Positions 7,447-16,398 of a stretch of 64,000 nucleotides of DNA are shown here, one piece after another (the stretch's first letter is position 1; each line of letters opens with the position of its first letter). The stretch spans positions 2,976,001 through 3,040,000 of the forward strand of contig CP065001.1 in assembly GCA_016700155.1 (NCBI GenBank). Reading direction: 5' to 3'. The notes beneath the pieces were generated by a model. It did no database searches. It saw nothing but the letters and a program-made list of their open reading frames with translations, and had not been told where the DNA came from. The DNA is from Ignavibacteriales bacterium (lineage in GTDB: Bacteria > Bacteroidota > Ignavibacteria > Ignavibacteriales > Ignavibacteriaceae). Both the position numbers and the translations under genes were made by a program.

Positions 7447-10400
7447 ATGCCTACGCTAATAAATTTTAAAGGATATACTTCAAAAGATCCGCTGGATAAA
7501 GCACCGGTATCAATGCAGTACATAATAGTGATGAGTGTCAATCTCATCCTATCAGTAATTCTGATTTACTTTATCACTAAGTATAATGTTGTTCAATTTA
7601 ATGGCTTCAGATTGTTCGGGTATGATTTTCCGCCCCTTGCTACTATGATACTTGAAGTAATCACCAATACATTTATTTATTCATTCCTGATTGTCCTGTT
7701 AAGAAAATCCAGTTCACTTATAATTTACTTGATAGTGTTCCTGCCTTATTATTTACTCGATCTTTATCTCGAAAGTTTTGTCAGACATTCTGGCGGCACA
7801 GCACTCTGGGTTTATGGTGATCCATCTTTGGTTTCCGGTATTCAGATTCCCGCATTAAAATTCTTCATTACAATATCTGTTGATGCTTTAGTCTTTGGAA
7901 TCCTTGCGTTGTTTGTAGGTAGAGTTATGGCGATGATCATCTACGGTAAAAAAGATTATCCTCAGGCACCTACTGATGAGCAGTATCAAAAACTATTCAG
8001 CGATAAATGGTCTAAAGAATCTGTTCCAAAACCAAAACGCGACGCCTCATATTGGATTTTAAGGTTACTCGGATTCGGGTACGTCGTTTATCTTTCAATT
8101 CTTTTAGCAGGGATATTGGGCGCCGCACCATGGCCTGAGGGAATTGCAGGATTAATTAATATGACTTATGAAAATCCTGCTCTTGCAATCAATACTTATT
8201 TCAAAATTATCCTGATGACGATGCTTGCCTTTCTTGGGGCTTATAACAAAAATCTGAGGTTTCATTCTGCATTGGGATTAATTGTTGGTCACGCAGTATC
8301 GACCGTTTACTCGCTTGCAATGTACTTCATTGATAAGACAAACCCGTACTCAGAATTTCTCCTTACATCGGCAATTGTCGATGGAGTTATGATCATACTA
8401 TTCACCTGGATCATGTTAAAACACAAAACTGATTCAGAAGAATTCAATCCGAAGAATGATCTGCCGATTTATTTTTCCATTCCCGCAACACTCCTTAAAA
8501 GCCTGTACAAAATTATTGCGATAGTATTCCTGGTCATTTCTGCTTCTATTTTACTTTTAAGGTTTTTATGTGATGGTGAAACCGGAATTGCGGCTGTGTT
8601 TGGATATCCCGATCCAATGATAGGAAATACAATTACACTTTATCTGACATTATCACTGCTCGCGTTTCTTTTAATTAAGAGAGACAAACTGCGCAACCAT
8701 TTTTTTGGATTAATATTATTTCCTTTAGCTGCCGGAAGTATTGTTTCATCACTCTGGATCATTACCGGTAATATCGTTTTGTCCGTAGAAATAATGACAA
8801 GGAACGGAACTGCTATTTCTGTGGACTGGTACTTTATTCTTTATGCATTGATCAACCTTATCATTGCAGCTCTCATGATAGCAGTACGAAAAATGTATTA
8901 TAATGTCGACTACGCTATAAGTTCACTTAATCCTTCTACTGCAAAAAATATCCTTGCTCTTACAAATACATTTTTTAAATCCGATTCAAAGCATCAAAGT
9001 GAAGTGCTGCAATCAATAGATCAGTACATGGGTGGAATGAGGGGACGTAAACGAGGATTACTTAACCTTCCGTTCGCCTTGCTTGAAAGTGTTTTCAACT
9101 GGTTGATGGGATTACATCCGGCATTTTCATCGATGAGCCGGGATGAGCAGAGATACTTTTTACGAAAATATATTTTCACAGATGAATTAGAGCGAAAGAA
9201 AAGTCTTGTCCCCGATGTTTCAAATTTTCTGTACCAGATCGGATTATCACTGAACTCAATGATTATGTTTGCTCATTTCTCACAATTGAATGAAAGAAGT
9301 AAAATCGGTTACGTTCCCGCCGATGCGAGAGACAGGCTTCAGGGTGATTCTCCTTCTTATGAACCGCCGTTCAGGTCAGTCGCTAAACTTCCTGTAGATG
9401 AAGAGGATTCTGCAAATTTTAAACCGCCTGTAAGTAATGATTATAAACTCGTTGCGCCAAGAGTTACTACTCCATATGATTTACCGGGAATACCTGACGA
9501 AATTGATTACGTCATCATTGGTTCCGGCGCCGGAGGTGCAACCGCAGCTTATAAACTGGCCTGCGGGATTTCAGATCCTTCGCAGATATTAGTTGTGGAA
9601 CGCGGTCATCGCTATCAGCCGCTCCAGGATTTTAATGACAGCGAAATAGATATGATGAAGAAAATCTACAAAGAAGGCGGACTGCAGCAAACAAAAAAAT
9701 TTACAATGTCCGTCCTTCAGGGTGAATGCGTTGGCGGAACAACTGTAAGCAACAATGCAGTTTGTTTTAAAATGCCTGATAAGATCAGGAAATATTGGGA
9801 GGATGAATTCGGATTATCGTATCCCGACCTCGATTCCGAGTATGAAAAAATTGCCGTTGAACTTGATATCAAACCGCTTGGTGATTCAGGAATCAACACA
9901 ATCGTAAAAAGTAAATTTCAAAAAGGAGTAGATGAGTACAATAAGGTTTTAAGCCAGGATGAGAAGTTGAATTACCACGGAGCGGTAAGTGTAAATCATC
10001 TTAACAATGTGGGAGATGGTAACTGGAATCTTGGCAACAAACGAATGCGTAAACGTTCAATGCTTGAGACATATATTCCATGGTCGGAAGCAAGAGGCGT
10101 TAAATATGTTTCAAATATTACAGCTGTTCAGTTCGTCGCTTCATCAAACGGGAATAGAGCTGAATATGTTGTTCTTAGAACTGACAGCGGAAATCTTCAA
10201 CGCGTTAAAATTAGAAAAGCATTGATCGTAACCGGGGGTGTAATTGCCAGCAGTCACTTCTTAATGAGAAGCGGCGTAAAAAACGGGAACATTGGAAAAA
10301 ATATGAGCTGTAATTTTGCGTTCCCGTTAACGTTTGAATATGAAGACAGACTAAATGCGTTTGACGGAGACCAGATAACACTTGCCGCTATCGATTCACA

Positions 10401-11016
10401 ATCACGCGCAATATTCGAAACTTATTTCAATCCTCCTGCCGCTTTTTCACTTGCGAGTGTTCCTTTCTTTTTTGACAGAAGAGATTCTATAATGAGCCGT
10501 TATAAATATTTAATTAATTACGGCGCATTAATCGGTTCTGAACCGAATGGCACAATTAACAGGCAGGCAGATCTTTTAAATGGTCAGGCATTTTCGTGGG
10601 ATCTTGGTGAAAAAGATTTAACAAACATAAAGTACGCTTTAACTTCACTTATAAAACTGGGTCTGTATTCGGGAAGTAAAAAAGTTGTTCTACCAATGAA
10701 ACCGGGAATTGAATTAAATCTTTCGGATAAAAATGAAGTGGATTTATTTCTAAAAACTTTAACCGATTTCCCTTTAAGGATTGAAGATATTTATCTCAAC
10801 ACAGCTCATCCCCAGGGCGGGAATATTATGACATCAGCTAATTCTAAATTGCATAACAAGAGAGTGACAAATGAAAACTTCAAACTCGATGGGTTTACAA
10901 ATGTTTACATCGCTGATGCCTCAATTTTTCCGTCGAGCCTTACAGTAAATCCTCAATGGACAATTATGGCAATGAGTGCCCTTGCTGTAAAAAATGTATT
11001 ACACGCACACAACTAA
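7447..11016 (+). CDS. GMC family oxidoreductase fused to an N-terminal multi-pass membrane domain
   Basis: This is a 1189-residue fusion. Residues ~20-490 contain roughly ten hydrophobic helices of unrecognised family. After a linker (~500-680) comes an FAD-dependent glucose-methanol-choline oxidoreductase. The FAD motif is VIIGSGAGGATAAYKLA (Gly692-Gly697), followed by GECVGGTTVSNNAVCFK for the flavin attachment loop. The catalytic pair is probably His1121 (AHPQGGN) and Asn1168 (VNPQWTIMA), the His/Asn pair type of cholesterol oxidase and related alcohol dehydrogenases. It probably oxidises a lipid-like alcohol at the membrane and passes electrons inward; substrate unknown. It heads a co-directional cluster, and AAGGAG precedes the ATG by five bases. 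Confidence 0.88.
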   Translation: MPTLINFKGYTSKDPLDKAPVSMQYIIVMSVNLILSVILIYFITKYNVVQFNGFRLFGYDFPPLATMILEVITNTFIYSFLIVLLRKSSSLIIYLIVFLPYYLLDLYLESFVRHSGGTALWVYGDPSLVSGIQIPALKFFITISVDALVFGILALFVGRVMAMIIYGKKDYPQAPTDEQYQKLFSDKWSKESVPKPKRDASYWILRLLGFGYVVYLSILLAGILGAAPWPEGIAGLINMTYENPALAINTYFKIILMTMLAFLGAYNKNLRFHSALGLIVGHAVSTVYSLAMYFIDKTNPYSEFLLTSAIVDGVMIILFTWIMLKHKTDSEEFNPKNDLPIYFSIPATLLKSLYKIIAIVFLVISASILLLRFLCDGETGIAAVFGYPDPMIGNTITLYLTLSLLAFLLIKRDKLRNHFFGLILFPLAAGSIVSSLWIITGNIVLSVEIMTRNGTAISVDWYFILYALINLIIAALMIAVRKMYYNVDYAISSLNPSTAKNILALTNTFFKSDSKHQSEVLQSIDQYMGGMRGRKRGLLNLPFALLESVFNWLMGLHPAFSSMSRDEQRYFLRKYIFTDELERKKSLVPDVSNFLYQIGLSLNSMIMFAHFSQLNERSKIGYVPADARDRLQGDSPSYEPPFRSVAKLPVDEEDSANFKPPVSNDYKLVAPRVTTPYDLPGIPDEIDYVIIGSGAGGATAAYKLACGISDPSQILVVERGHRYQPLQDFNDSEIDMMKKIYKEGGLQQTKKFTMSVLQGECVGGTTVSNNAVCFKMPDKIRKYWEDEFGLSYPDLDSEYEKIAVELDIKPLGDSGINTIVKSKFQKGVDEYNKVLSQDEKLNYHGAVSVNHLNNVGDGNWNLGNKRMRKRSMLETYIPWSEARGVKYVSNITAVQFVASSNGNRAEYVVLRTDSGNLQRVKIRKALIVTGGVIASSHFLMRSGVKNGNIGKNMSCNFAFPLTFEYEDRLNAFDGDQITLAAIDSQSRAIFETYFNPPAAFSLASVPFFFDRRDSIMSRYKYLINYGALIGSEPNGTINRQADLLNGQAFSWDLGEKDLTNIKYALTSLIKLGLYSGSKKVVLPMKPGIELNLSDKNEVDLFLKTLTDFPLRIEDIYLNTAHPQGGNIMTSANSKLHNKRVTNENFKLDGFTNVYIADASIFPSSLTVNPQWTIMAMSALAVKNVLHAHN

Positions 11017-11027
11017 GCAATCTGATT

Positions 11028-12689
11028 ATGGAAACAATATCTGAAATATTAAAGCAGTGCGAATCAAATGGAACTGCACCTGCATTTGTAACTCAGCCTG
11101 AAACTTACAAGGAACAAAAAACATCTTTGTTTCAGCAGTTCCGCCCGGTAAGAACAAAACCGATTCAACTTACTACAAATGGCGAAGAAATTTTTGTTGT
11201 GAGTGATCTGCACATCGCTGCAGGCAGAAACAAAACCGGTGTATACGAGGGAACGGAAAACTTTTTTGCGGATGATTCATTCCACCGTTTTATTAAGTAC
11301 GCGCAAGCTGCAAAGAAAACAGAGAAAGCAATTCTTGTTATCAATGGTGATATATTTGATTTTCTTAGAGTAACAGATTATCCCGGGAAAACGAGAAAAC
11401 TCCGACCCGCAAGAAAATTTAAAGCCCTTCTGAAATTTGAATCAACAGATTATCCATCAGCCCGCAATGAAGATAATGAATACACAGAATGGAAAAATGA
11501 ACTTGAGAAAATCGGAATAAGTAAAACAGTTAGTGATCTTAAACTTTCAGTATCAGGTAAAGAAAAGAATTATGGTTTAAAAACCGATGCATTTAAGACC
11601 ATCTATAAATTTCTGAAAATTAAAAATGGTCACCCCGAATTTTTTCTTGCTCTTGGTGGATGGCTTCAATCCGGAAACAAAATTATAATTGTAAAAGGCA
11701 ACCATGATATCGAACTGTACTGGCCGGAAGTGAGAAATTATCTCCGTCTTATCATTGCAGAAAACATAGCCGGCGAAAATAAATCTGCTGAGGAAATATT
11801 ACGGAACACCGTTTTGCCTAATATCACTTTCATTGATGACTCGGTTGTGATTGATAAAGATTTTTATGTCGAACACGGTCATCGCTATGATAAATTCTGT
11901 ATGATACTCGATAATCCCATTCTTGAAAAATCTCCTTCACAGATAAATATTCCTTTCGGTTCTTTCTTCAACAGGTATTTGATAAACAGGATTGAGTTGT
12001 TCTATCCATTCATTGACAATGTACGCCCTTCGGGAAATGTTCTGCCGATTCTTTTAAAAGAAAATTTTCCTCTCGGCTTAAAAATATTGTGGCACCATAT
12101 ACCATTGTTGTTCAAAATGCTGTTAAAAGATTTCCGTTATGTAAAATTTATGCTGAACAAAATTATCTGGTTCATACTTGCTTTGCTTCTACCTATTGCA
12201 GTTGTAATCATCCTGAACCTCGATACATTCAGTAAAATTCCGGATCAGGTTTCAATATTTGAAAAAAGCGGATGGGTAATTTCAACCTTGTTTGAAGGCG
12301 CTAATAGTTTCCTGCTTCTTTTCCTTTCTTACCTGCTTGCAAGAATTGTTTCCTGGTTCCAGCTAAGTGAGCCTTCCAGCCTGGATAAATACGCCGAAGA
12401 AAGATTTAAAGGAACTGATTACAGGATATCAACAATGGGTCACACGCATAATCCCGGTGAATACACCTTTCATATCGATGGTAAAGAAAGAAGGTTTTAC
12501 AACACGGGGACATGGATCCCGGTTATAGAAAACTCAACGGCTAAAGTCAGAGAAGACAAAACTTATACATTCCTGCATCTTCAAAGAGACGATGAAGGAA
12601 AATTACAGCCTGCTGAAAATGGTTTGCTTCAGCGCTGGAATGATGATGCGGGAAGAGCAGATATTCAGGTTCTTTTACAACGCAAATAA
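11028..12689 (+). CDS. Membrane-anchored calcineurin-like metallophosphoesterase
   Basis: This is a 553-residue protein with all metal-binding motifs of the calcineurin-like phosphoesterases: SDLHIA (Asp60, His62), NGDIFDF, KGNHDIELYW (Asn225, His226), VEHGHRYD and MGHTHNPG (His472, His474). Two hydrophobic segments (WFILALLLPIAVVIILNL, and a second near FLLLFLSYLLARIVSW) sit between the last two motifs, so the domain is tethered to the membrane. The frame is open further up (ATG at 10956, inside the GMC gene). The ATG at 11028, 12 bases after the GMC stop, is preferred because the upstream extension lacks conservation signs. The motif set recalls UDP-2,3-diacylglucosamine hydrolase-type enzymes, but the substrate is unknown. 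Confidence 0.87.
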   Translation: METISEILKQCESNGTAPAFVTQPETYKEQKTSLFQQFRPVRTKPIQLTTNGEEIFVVSDLHIAAGRNKTGVYEGTENFFADDSFHRFIKYAQAAKKTEKAILVINGDIFDFLRVTDYPGKTRKLRPARKFKALLKFESTDYPSARNEDNEYTEWKNELEKIGISKTVSDLKLSVSGKEKNYGLKTDAFKTIYKFLKIKNGHPEFFLALGGWLQSGNKIIIVKGNHDIELYWPEVRNYLRLIIAENIAGENKSAEEILRNTVLPNITFIDDSVVIDKDFYVEHGHRYDKFCMILDNPILEKSPSQINIPFGSFFNRYLINRIELFYPFIDNVRPSGNVLPILLKENFPLGLKILWHHIPLLFKMLLKDFRYVKFMLNKIIWFILALLLPIAVVIILNLDTFSKIPDQVSIFEKSGWVISTLFEGANSFLLLFLSYLLARIVSWFQLSEPSSLDKYAEERFKGTDYRISTMGHTHNPGEYTFHIDGKERRFYNTGTWIPVIENSTAKVREDKTYTFLHLQRDDEGKLQPAENGLLQRWNDDAGRADIQVLLQRK

Positions 12690-12702
12690 AAATGGATGTG
12701 TT

Positions 12703-13527
12703 ATGAAAAAAATTTTATTACTTCTTTTCACTGTTTTTCTTTTTTATGGCTGTGGTTTGTTTAAAGATCTTGGATCAAATTTCGGTGAAGGCGTAGTTGA
12801 ACCGCTGAGCGTTGAATCAGACACAATTGGTTACAACCTGATACAAGGTATGAAACGCAGTCTAACCGACCCTGAATTTCAAAAAGAACTTGATTCACTT
12901 ATTACTGCATTAGGCAACAGCACAAACGCACAGTTGAAGGGAATAATTGATTCATTACTTTCCGAAGACACAAAAAATAAAATCGGTTTAATGCGTGATG
13001 AACTTATCGGTGATAAAACATCTGCAAAGTTAGTCCAGCTCAGGAACGCAATTCTTGATAAGCACCTTCAGAATTATTTAACCGAAACCGTTTCCGGACT
13101 TGGGACTAATCTTCTGAATGATTCCACATTGACGCGGTTGGGTGCAGTACGCGATACAATTCTTGGACAGCGTTCCAATGAATTGATCCGTTCCATCGTT
13201 GATTCAATGATGGTCACACTTGCCGGAAGGATTAACACAGATATTAACCCTCTGTTAAAACAGAATCTAAGTTTCATCGAAAAGAATGCAACCTGGTTGT
13301 TGATACTTATCGGCGCCATTGCACTAGGAATTACAGCTTTCATCTGGCATCAAAGGCAGAAATATTTAAAGATGACAAAGCTTTTAACATTTCAGATTTC
13401 TGATCTTGATCAAGCAACACGTGAAAAGATAAAAGATAAAGTATCACAAAATGCAAAGACAATCGGCATTGAAGCTGAGTTAAGAAATTTTCTTGACGCG
13501 GAAGGTCTGCTTCATCTTGATAAATAA
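12703..13527 (+). CDS. Hypothetical lipoprotein with C-terminal transmembrane helix
   Basis: This is a 274-residue protein of unrecognised family. It begins MKKILLLLFTVFLFYGCG, a lipoprotein-like signal with Cys near residue 17, although the lipobox (FYGC) is imperfect. Residues ~30-200 are a predicted helical, repetitive region with recurring NAQLKGIIDSLL, LIRSIVDSMM and similar units. A single hydrophobic helix follows (WLLILIGAIALGITAFIWH), then a charged cytosolic-looking tail. The frame is open upstream to 12592, but that start overlaps the phosphoesterase. The start at 12703 is 13 bases after the previous stop and yields the signal peptide. It lies between the phosphoesterase and the patatin in the same cluster. 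Function unknown. Confidence 0.75.
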   Translation: MKKILLLLFTVFLFYGCGLFKDLGSNFGEGVVEPLSVESDTIGYNLIQGMKRSLTDPEFQKELDSLITALGNSTNAQLKGIIDSLLSEDTKNKIGLMRDELIGDKTSAKLVQLRNAILDKHLQNYLTETVSGLGTNLLNDSTLTRLGAVRDTILGQRSNELIRSIVDSMMVTLAGRINTDINPLLKQNLSFIEKNATWLLILIGAIALGITAFIWHQRQKYLKMTKLLTFQISDLDQATREKIKDKVSQNAKTIGIEAELRNFLDAEGLLHLDK

Positions 13528-13561
13528 TAATTATAAAAATTTTTTGTAAGGCAGGAAAATT

Positions 13562-14845
13562 ATGAATACATCAGACTTCACTGAGAACAGAGATGTCAAA
13601 GAAATCATCAACAAACTTAGAAATGATTTACCCGATAAAATTTACTCAGATGTAGTTGATGCCGAAGGACATCAGTATGTCGATCTTGTCCAGGAAGGCG
13701 GCGGTGTGCTGGGAATAGCACTGCTCGGATACACTTATGTACTTGAACAAATCGGGATCAGATTTTTTAGTCTTGGCGGTACATCTGCAGGTGCTATCAA
13801 TACTTTACTGCTTGCTGCTGTGGATAATGTTGACAGGTCTAAGACTGAAAAGATCATTCAGCTTGTTGCGAATAAAAACCTGTATGATTTCGTCGACGGA
13901 CCTTTCTTTGTAAAGTTTTTACTGAAGGGTGTCAGAACAAGTAAATCAGATGCTCCACTTTTTAAAAGAATAATTAAGAAAATATTAATTGTCTTGTGGA
14001 CACTTCTCTGGTCTTTGCCGGTTCTGATTTATCTCTTTATCAAAAAAGGATTAAACAAAGGGAATAATTTCAGAATGTGGGTTGTACAAATTCTTCATAA
14101 CAACAGCATTTACAATGAAACGGATTTAAGTAAAAAAAGAAATACCCCTGAAAGTCTTGCCATAAGAAAAGGTGTTAACTCAAACATTGACGGATTAAAA
14201 CCAAATCTCAAAATAATCGCGGCGGAAATAACAACGGAGACGCGTGTACTCTTTCCTGAAATGAATTTATTGTTCTGGAAAAATCCCGGCACTGAAAGTC
14301 CCGCTGATTATTTACGTGCTTCAATGTCGATACCGCTGTTCTTTCATCCATTCACAATACCTATCGGCAACAGAAAAAAAGAAGACTGGGCAAAGCAGGC
14401 AAAATTTTACGGCGAGCCTCCTGAAAAAGCTTTCTTTGTTGATGGAGGTGTGTTATCAAATTTTCCTATCGATGTATTTCACAACAGAAGCAGGGTTCCC
14501 CGCCTTCCGACTTTTGGTGTTAAACTTGGTGATGACAGGGACAAGGTAAGCAACGTAAAAACACTTATGAAATTTCTTATGTCGATATTTAACAGCGCGC
14601 GGCATGTACTTGACTATCAGTTCCTTTTAAAGAATGATGATTATGAACATCTTATAACAAAGATAGATATAGGAGAACACAACTGGCTTAACTTTTCAAT
14701 CAAGGATGAAGACAAACTTGATCTGTTTATAAGAGGAGCAAAAGCCGCCGATGTATTCTTAAGAAAATTTGATTGGATTAATTACAAAGGAATAAGAGAA
14801 AAAATGATTCCCTCTTCTCCCCAGCAGCAGAATAAAACAACCTAA
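13562..14845 (+). CDS. Patatin-like phospholipase
   Basis: This is a 427-residue serine lipase of the patatin fold with a Ser-Asp dyad. The oxyanion loop EGGGVLGIALLG lies at residues ~45-56, the nucleophile in GGTSAGAIN (Ser75) and the aspartate in VDGGVLSNFPIDVF (Asp294). A hydrophobic stretch at ~140-160 (ILIVLWTLLWSLPVLIYLF) is inserted in the domain and probably attaches it to the membrane. No signal peptide, so it should act on inner-leaflet lipids from the cytosol. A ribosome site (GGCAGGAAA) precedes the ATG. Patatins also serve as effectors in bacterial immunity, but no nucleotide cyclase or sensor of that type is in this window. Confidence 0.92.
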   Translation: MNTSDFTENRDVKEIINKLRNDLPDKIYSDVVDAEGHQYVDLVQEGGGVLGIALLGYTYVLEQIGIRFFSLGGTSAGAINTLLLAAVDNVDRSKTEKIIQLVANKNLYDFVDGPFFVKFLLKGVRTSKSDAPLFKRIIKKILIVLWTLLWSLPVLIYLFIKKGLNKGNNFRMWVVQILHNNSIYNETDLSKKRNTPESLAIRKGVNSNIDGLKPNLKIIAAEITTETRVLFPEMNLLFWKNPGTESPADYLRASMSIPLFFHPFTIPIGNRKKEDWAKQAKFYGEPPEKAFFVDGGVLSNFPIDVFHNRSRVPRLPTFGVKLGDDRDKVSNVKTLMKFLMSIFNSARHVLDYQFLLKNDDYEHLITKIDIGEHNWLNFSIKDEDKLDLFIRGAKAADVFLRKFDWINYKGIREKMIPSSPQQQNKTT

Positions 14846-14857
14846 GGAGTTAACACT

Positions 14858-15457
14858 ATGGCAAAAATAATGATGCCCAAAGCCGCACCAAGACTATCTT
14901 CAACTGAATTACGAAACCGTATTGCACCATTTAACATTGACCGGAATAAATATCCTTTAATCATAATTGGTATTCGGGGATACTACCTCAACACAATGGG
15001 TGAGCCGGGAAAAAATGACAGAGGTATTTATGATGATGCGTTGTTTGTTGAAACACCTGCGGTAACTTCTTCTTATAATGCGAATACTGATCCATCCGTT
15101 GTGCGAAAAGGTTCTGGTAAAGGAACCGGAAAAGGAATGGCAGTATTGAGACCAGGAATTTATTACGCTTACAAACTCGATACACACCGCAGTAAAAATC
15201 CTCATCCCGCGGTCTGTCAAAGATACGGCGAAGTTACTGTGATAAGAGACGGCAATCCGCCTTATGAAGATACAGGAATGTTCGGGATAAATATTCACAG
15301 GGGCGGCAACTCAACAACTTCAAGTGAAGGATGCCAGACTATACATCCATCTCAATGGGATAGTTTTTATAACCTTGTGAAAGACCAGGCAAAAAGATTT
15401 TATGGTGATAAGTGGAATCAGACAGTTATACCTTATGTGCTAATGGAAGAAAAATGA
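14858..15457 (+). CDS. YkuD-like (L,D-transpeptidase-type) cysteine enzyme
   Basis: This 199-residue protein ends its core with NIHRGGNSTTSSEGCQTI (His147, Ser157, Cys159). The spacing and S-x-G-C signature match the catalytic region of YkuD L,D-transpeptidases and of related phage-like hydrolases. There is no visible signal peptide or transmembrane helix, unlike typical L,D-transpeptidases. The gene starts after a clear AAGGAG and lies 12 bases past the patatin stop. It may cross-link or cleave peptidoglycan stem peptides if delivered to the periplasm. Classification rests on the motif; the substrate is inference. Confidence 0.75.
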   Translation: MAKIMMPKAAPRLSSTELRNRIAPFNIDRNKYPLIIIGIRGYYLNTMGEPGKNDRGIYDDALFVETPAVTSSYNANTDPSVVRKGSGKGTGKGMAVLRPGIYYAYKLDTHRSKNPHPAVCQRYGEVTVIRDGNPPYEDTGMFGINIHRGGNSTTSSEGCQTIHPSQWDSFYNLVKDQAKRFYGDKWNQTVIPYVLMEEK

Positions 15458-15496
15458 TGACCAGTCTTTTAAATAAAAATTTCGTGGAGAATCAAT

Positions 15497-15778
15497 ATGA
15501 GTAATAACGGTTCAAGTGATCCTGTTGCAATGGTCGAAAGGATCACAAAACTATTTAAGCTGGAAAGAATTGTATACATAGTTGCTACATGTATTGCCCT
15601 GCTCATGTTATTAACCAATGCGGCTTTACTGATCATAAACGGGAAAGCAGGTGCGGCTGAATTGTCATTGCTGTTCGGCTCAGGCGGACTGATAACACTT
15701 TCGCTAAACAGGATTATAAAGATGTGGAGCGAGACGATGAAACTTCTCCTTGAAATAGCAAAAGGGAAAGGAGAATAA
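15497..15778 (+). CDS. Small two-helix membrane protein
   Basis: This is a 93-residue protein of unrecognised family. Two hydrophobic helices (IVYIVATCIALLMLLTNAALLII and LSLLFGSGGLITLSLNRII) are flanked by short charged tails, and an amphipathic C-terminus ends the protein. Size and topology are compatible with a holin-like or scaffold protein, but no holin family is recognised. It stops two bases before the next gene and follows the YkuD-like gene by 39 bases, so it belongs to the same transcription unit. A GGAG site lies upstream of the ATG. Confidence 0.75.
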   Translation: MSNNGSSDPVAMVERITKLFKLERIVYIVATCIALLMLLTNAALLIINGKAGAAELSLLFGSGGLITLSLNRIIKMWSETMKLLLEIAKGKGE

Positions 15779-15780
15779 AG

Positions 15781-16389
15781 ATGAATGACGATCTTGATTT
15801 AACTAAAATAGAAAAGACATCTAAAACTTCTGTGATTGTAAGCGCCATCGGACTTATTGTAATAATCGCTGCATTGATTTACAGTTTTGTTAAACTCCAG
15901 GATCTGCAGCAGGAAACAAATAAACTAAGCGACGTAAGAGATAATTTAAAAACCGAAATTGACAGTCTTCAAAAAATGAAAGATACATTATCAGCGCGCT
16001 TAACTGTTTCCAACACTGCAAACCTTGTTGAAAAACAGGTAGACAAAGAATCCATCGAAAAGAATTTAACAGAGCAAACTGCTGTTGCCGCACCACGCGT
16101 ATATATTCATATAAGTAATACAGCACAGAATATTCCGGCTAAAAAAATGGCTATGATTTTACAGAGGAATGGTTTTGTTGTACCTGGTATTGAGAACGTT
16201 GGCGGCAAAGCTCCGCAGGTTACCCAGCTAAGATATTTCAATAACTCCGACCAGGAGAAAAAAGATGTGAAATATATTTTAGCACTTCTAAATAAACAGG
16301 AACAACGTATCGATGAACAGTATGTGAAACTAAGAGGACAGACGACAGTGCGCCCCCGGCATTATGAAATTTGGTTTGGGAGAGAATGA
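15781..16389 (+). CDS. TM plus coiled-coil protein with LytR_C-like C-terminal module
   Basis: This is a 202-residue protein. A membrane helix (SVIVSAIGLIVIIAALIYSF, ~18-37) is followed by a coiled coil (~39-78: LQDLQQETNKLSDVRDNLK and onward). The C-terminal module begins RVYIHISNTAQNIPAKKMAM and runs through GFVVPGIENVGGKAP and QLRYFNNSDQ. Its pattern (hydrophobic strand, helix, GF.V.GIE.V, RYF..D) resembles the LytR/CpsA/Psr C-terminal fold. This type of module occurs at the end of various bacterial signalling and peptidase proteins, but the similarity is by eye. It is the last gene of the cluster. Role unknown; a protein-interaction or peptidoglycan-sensing role is possible. Confidence 0.7.
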   Translation: MNDDLDLTKIEKTSKTSVIVSAIGLIVIIAALIYSFVKLQDLQQETNKLSDVRDNLKTEIDSLQKMKDTLSARLTVSNTANLVEKQVDKESIEKNLTEQTAVAAPRVYIHISNTAQNIPAKKMAMILQRNGFVVPGIENVGGKAPQVTQLRYFNNSDQEKKDVKYILALLNKQEQRIDEQYVKLRGQTTVRPRHYEIWFGRE

Positions 16390-16398
16390 AGAAGAGAA

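Noticed and set aside
13562..14845. CBASS-type patatin effector
   Set aside because: No CD-NTase, cap or other defence genes lie nearby, and the inserted TM segment plus envelope neighbours point elsewhere.
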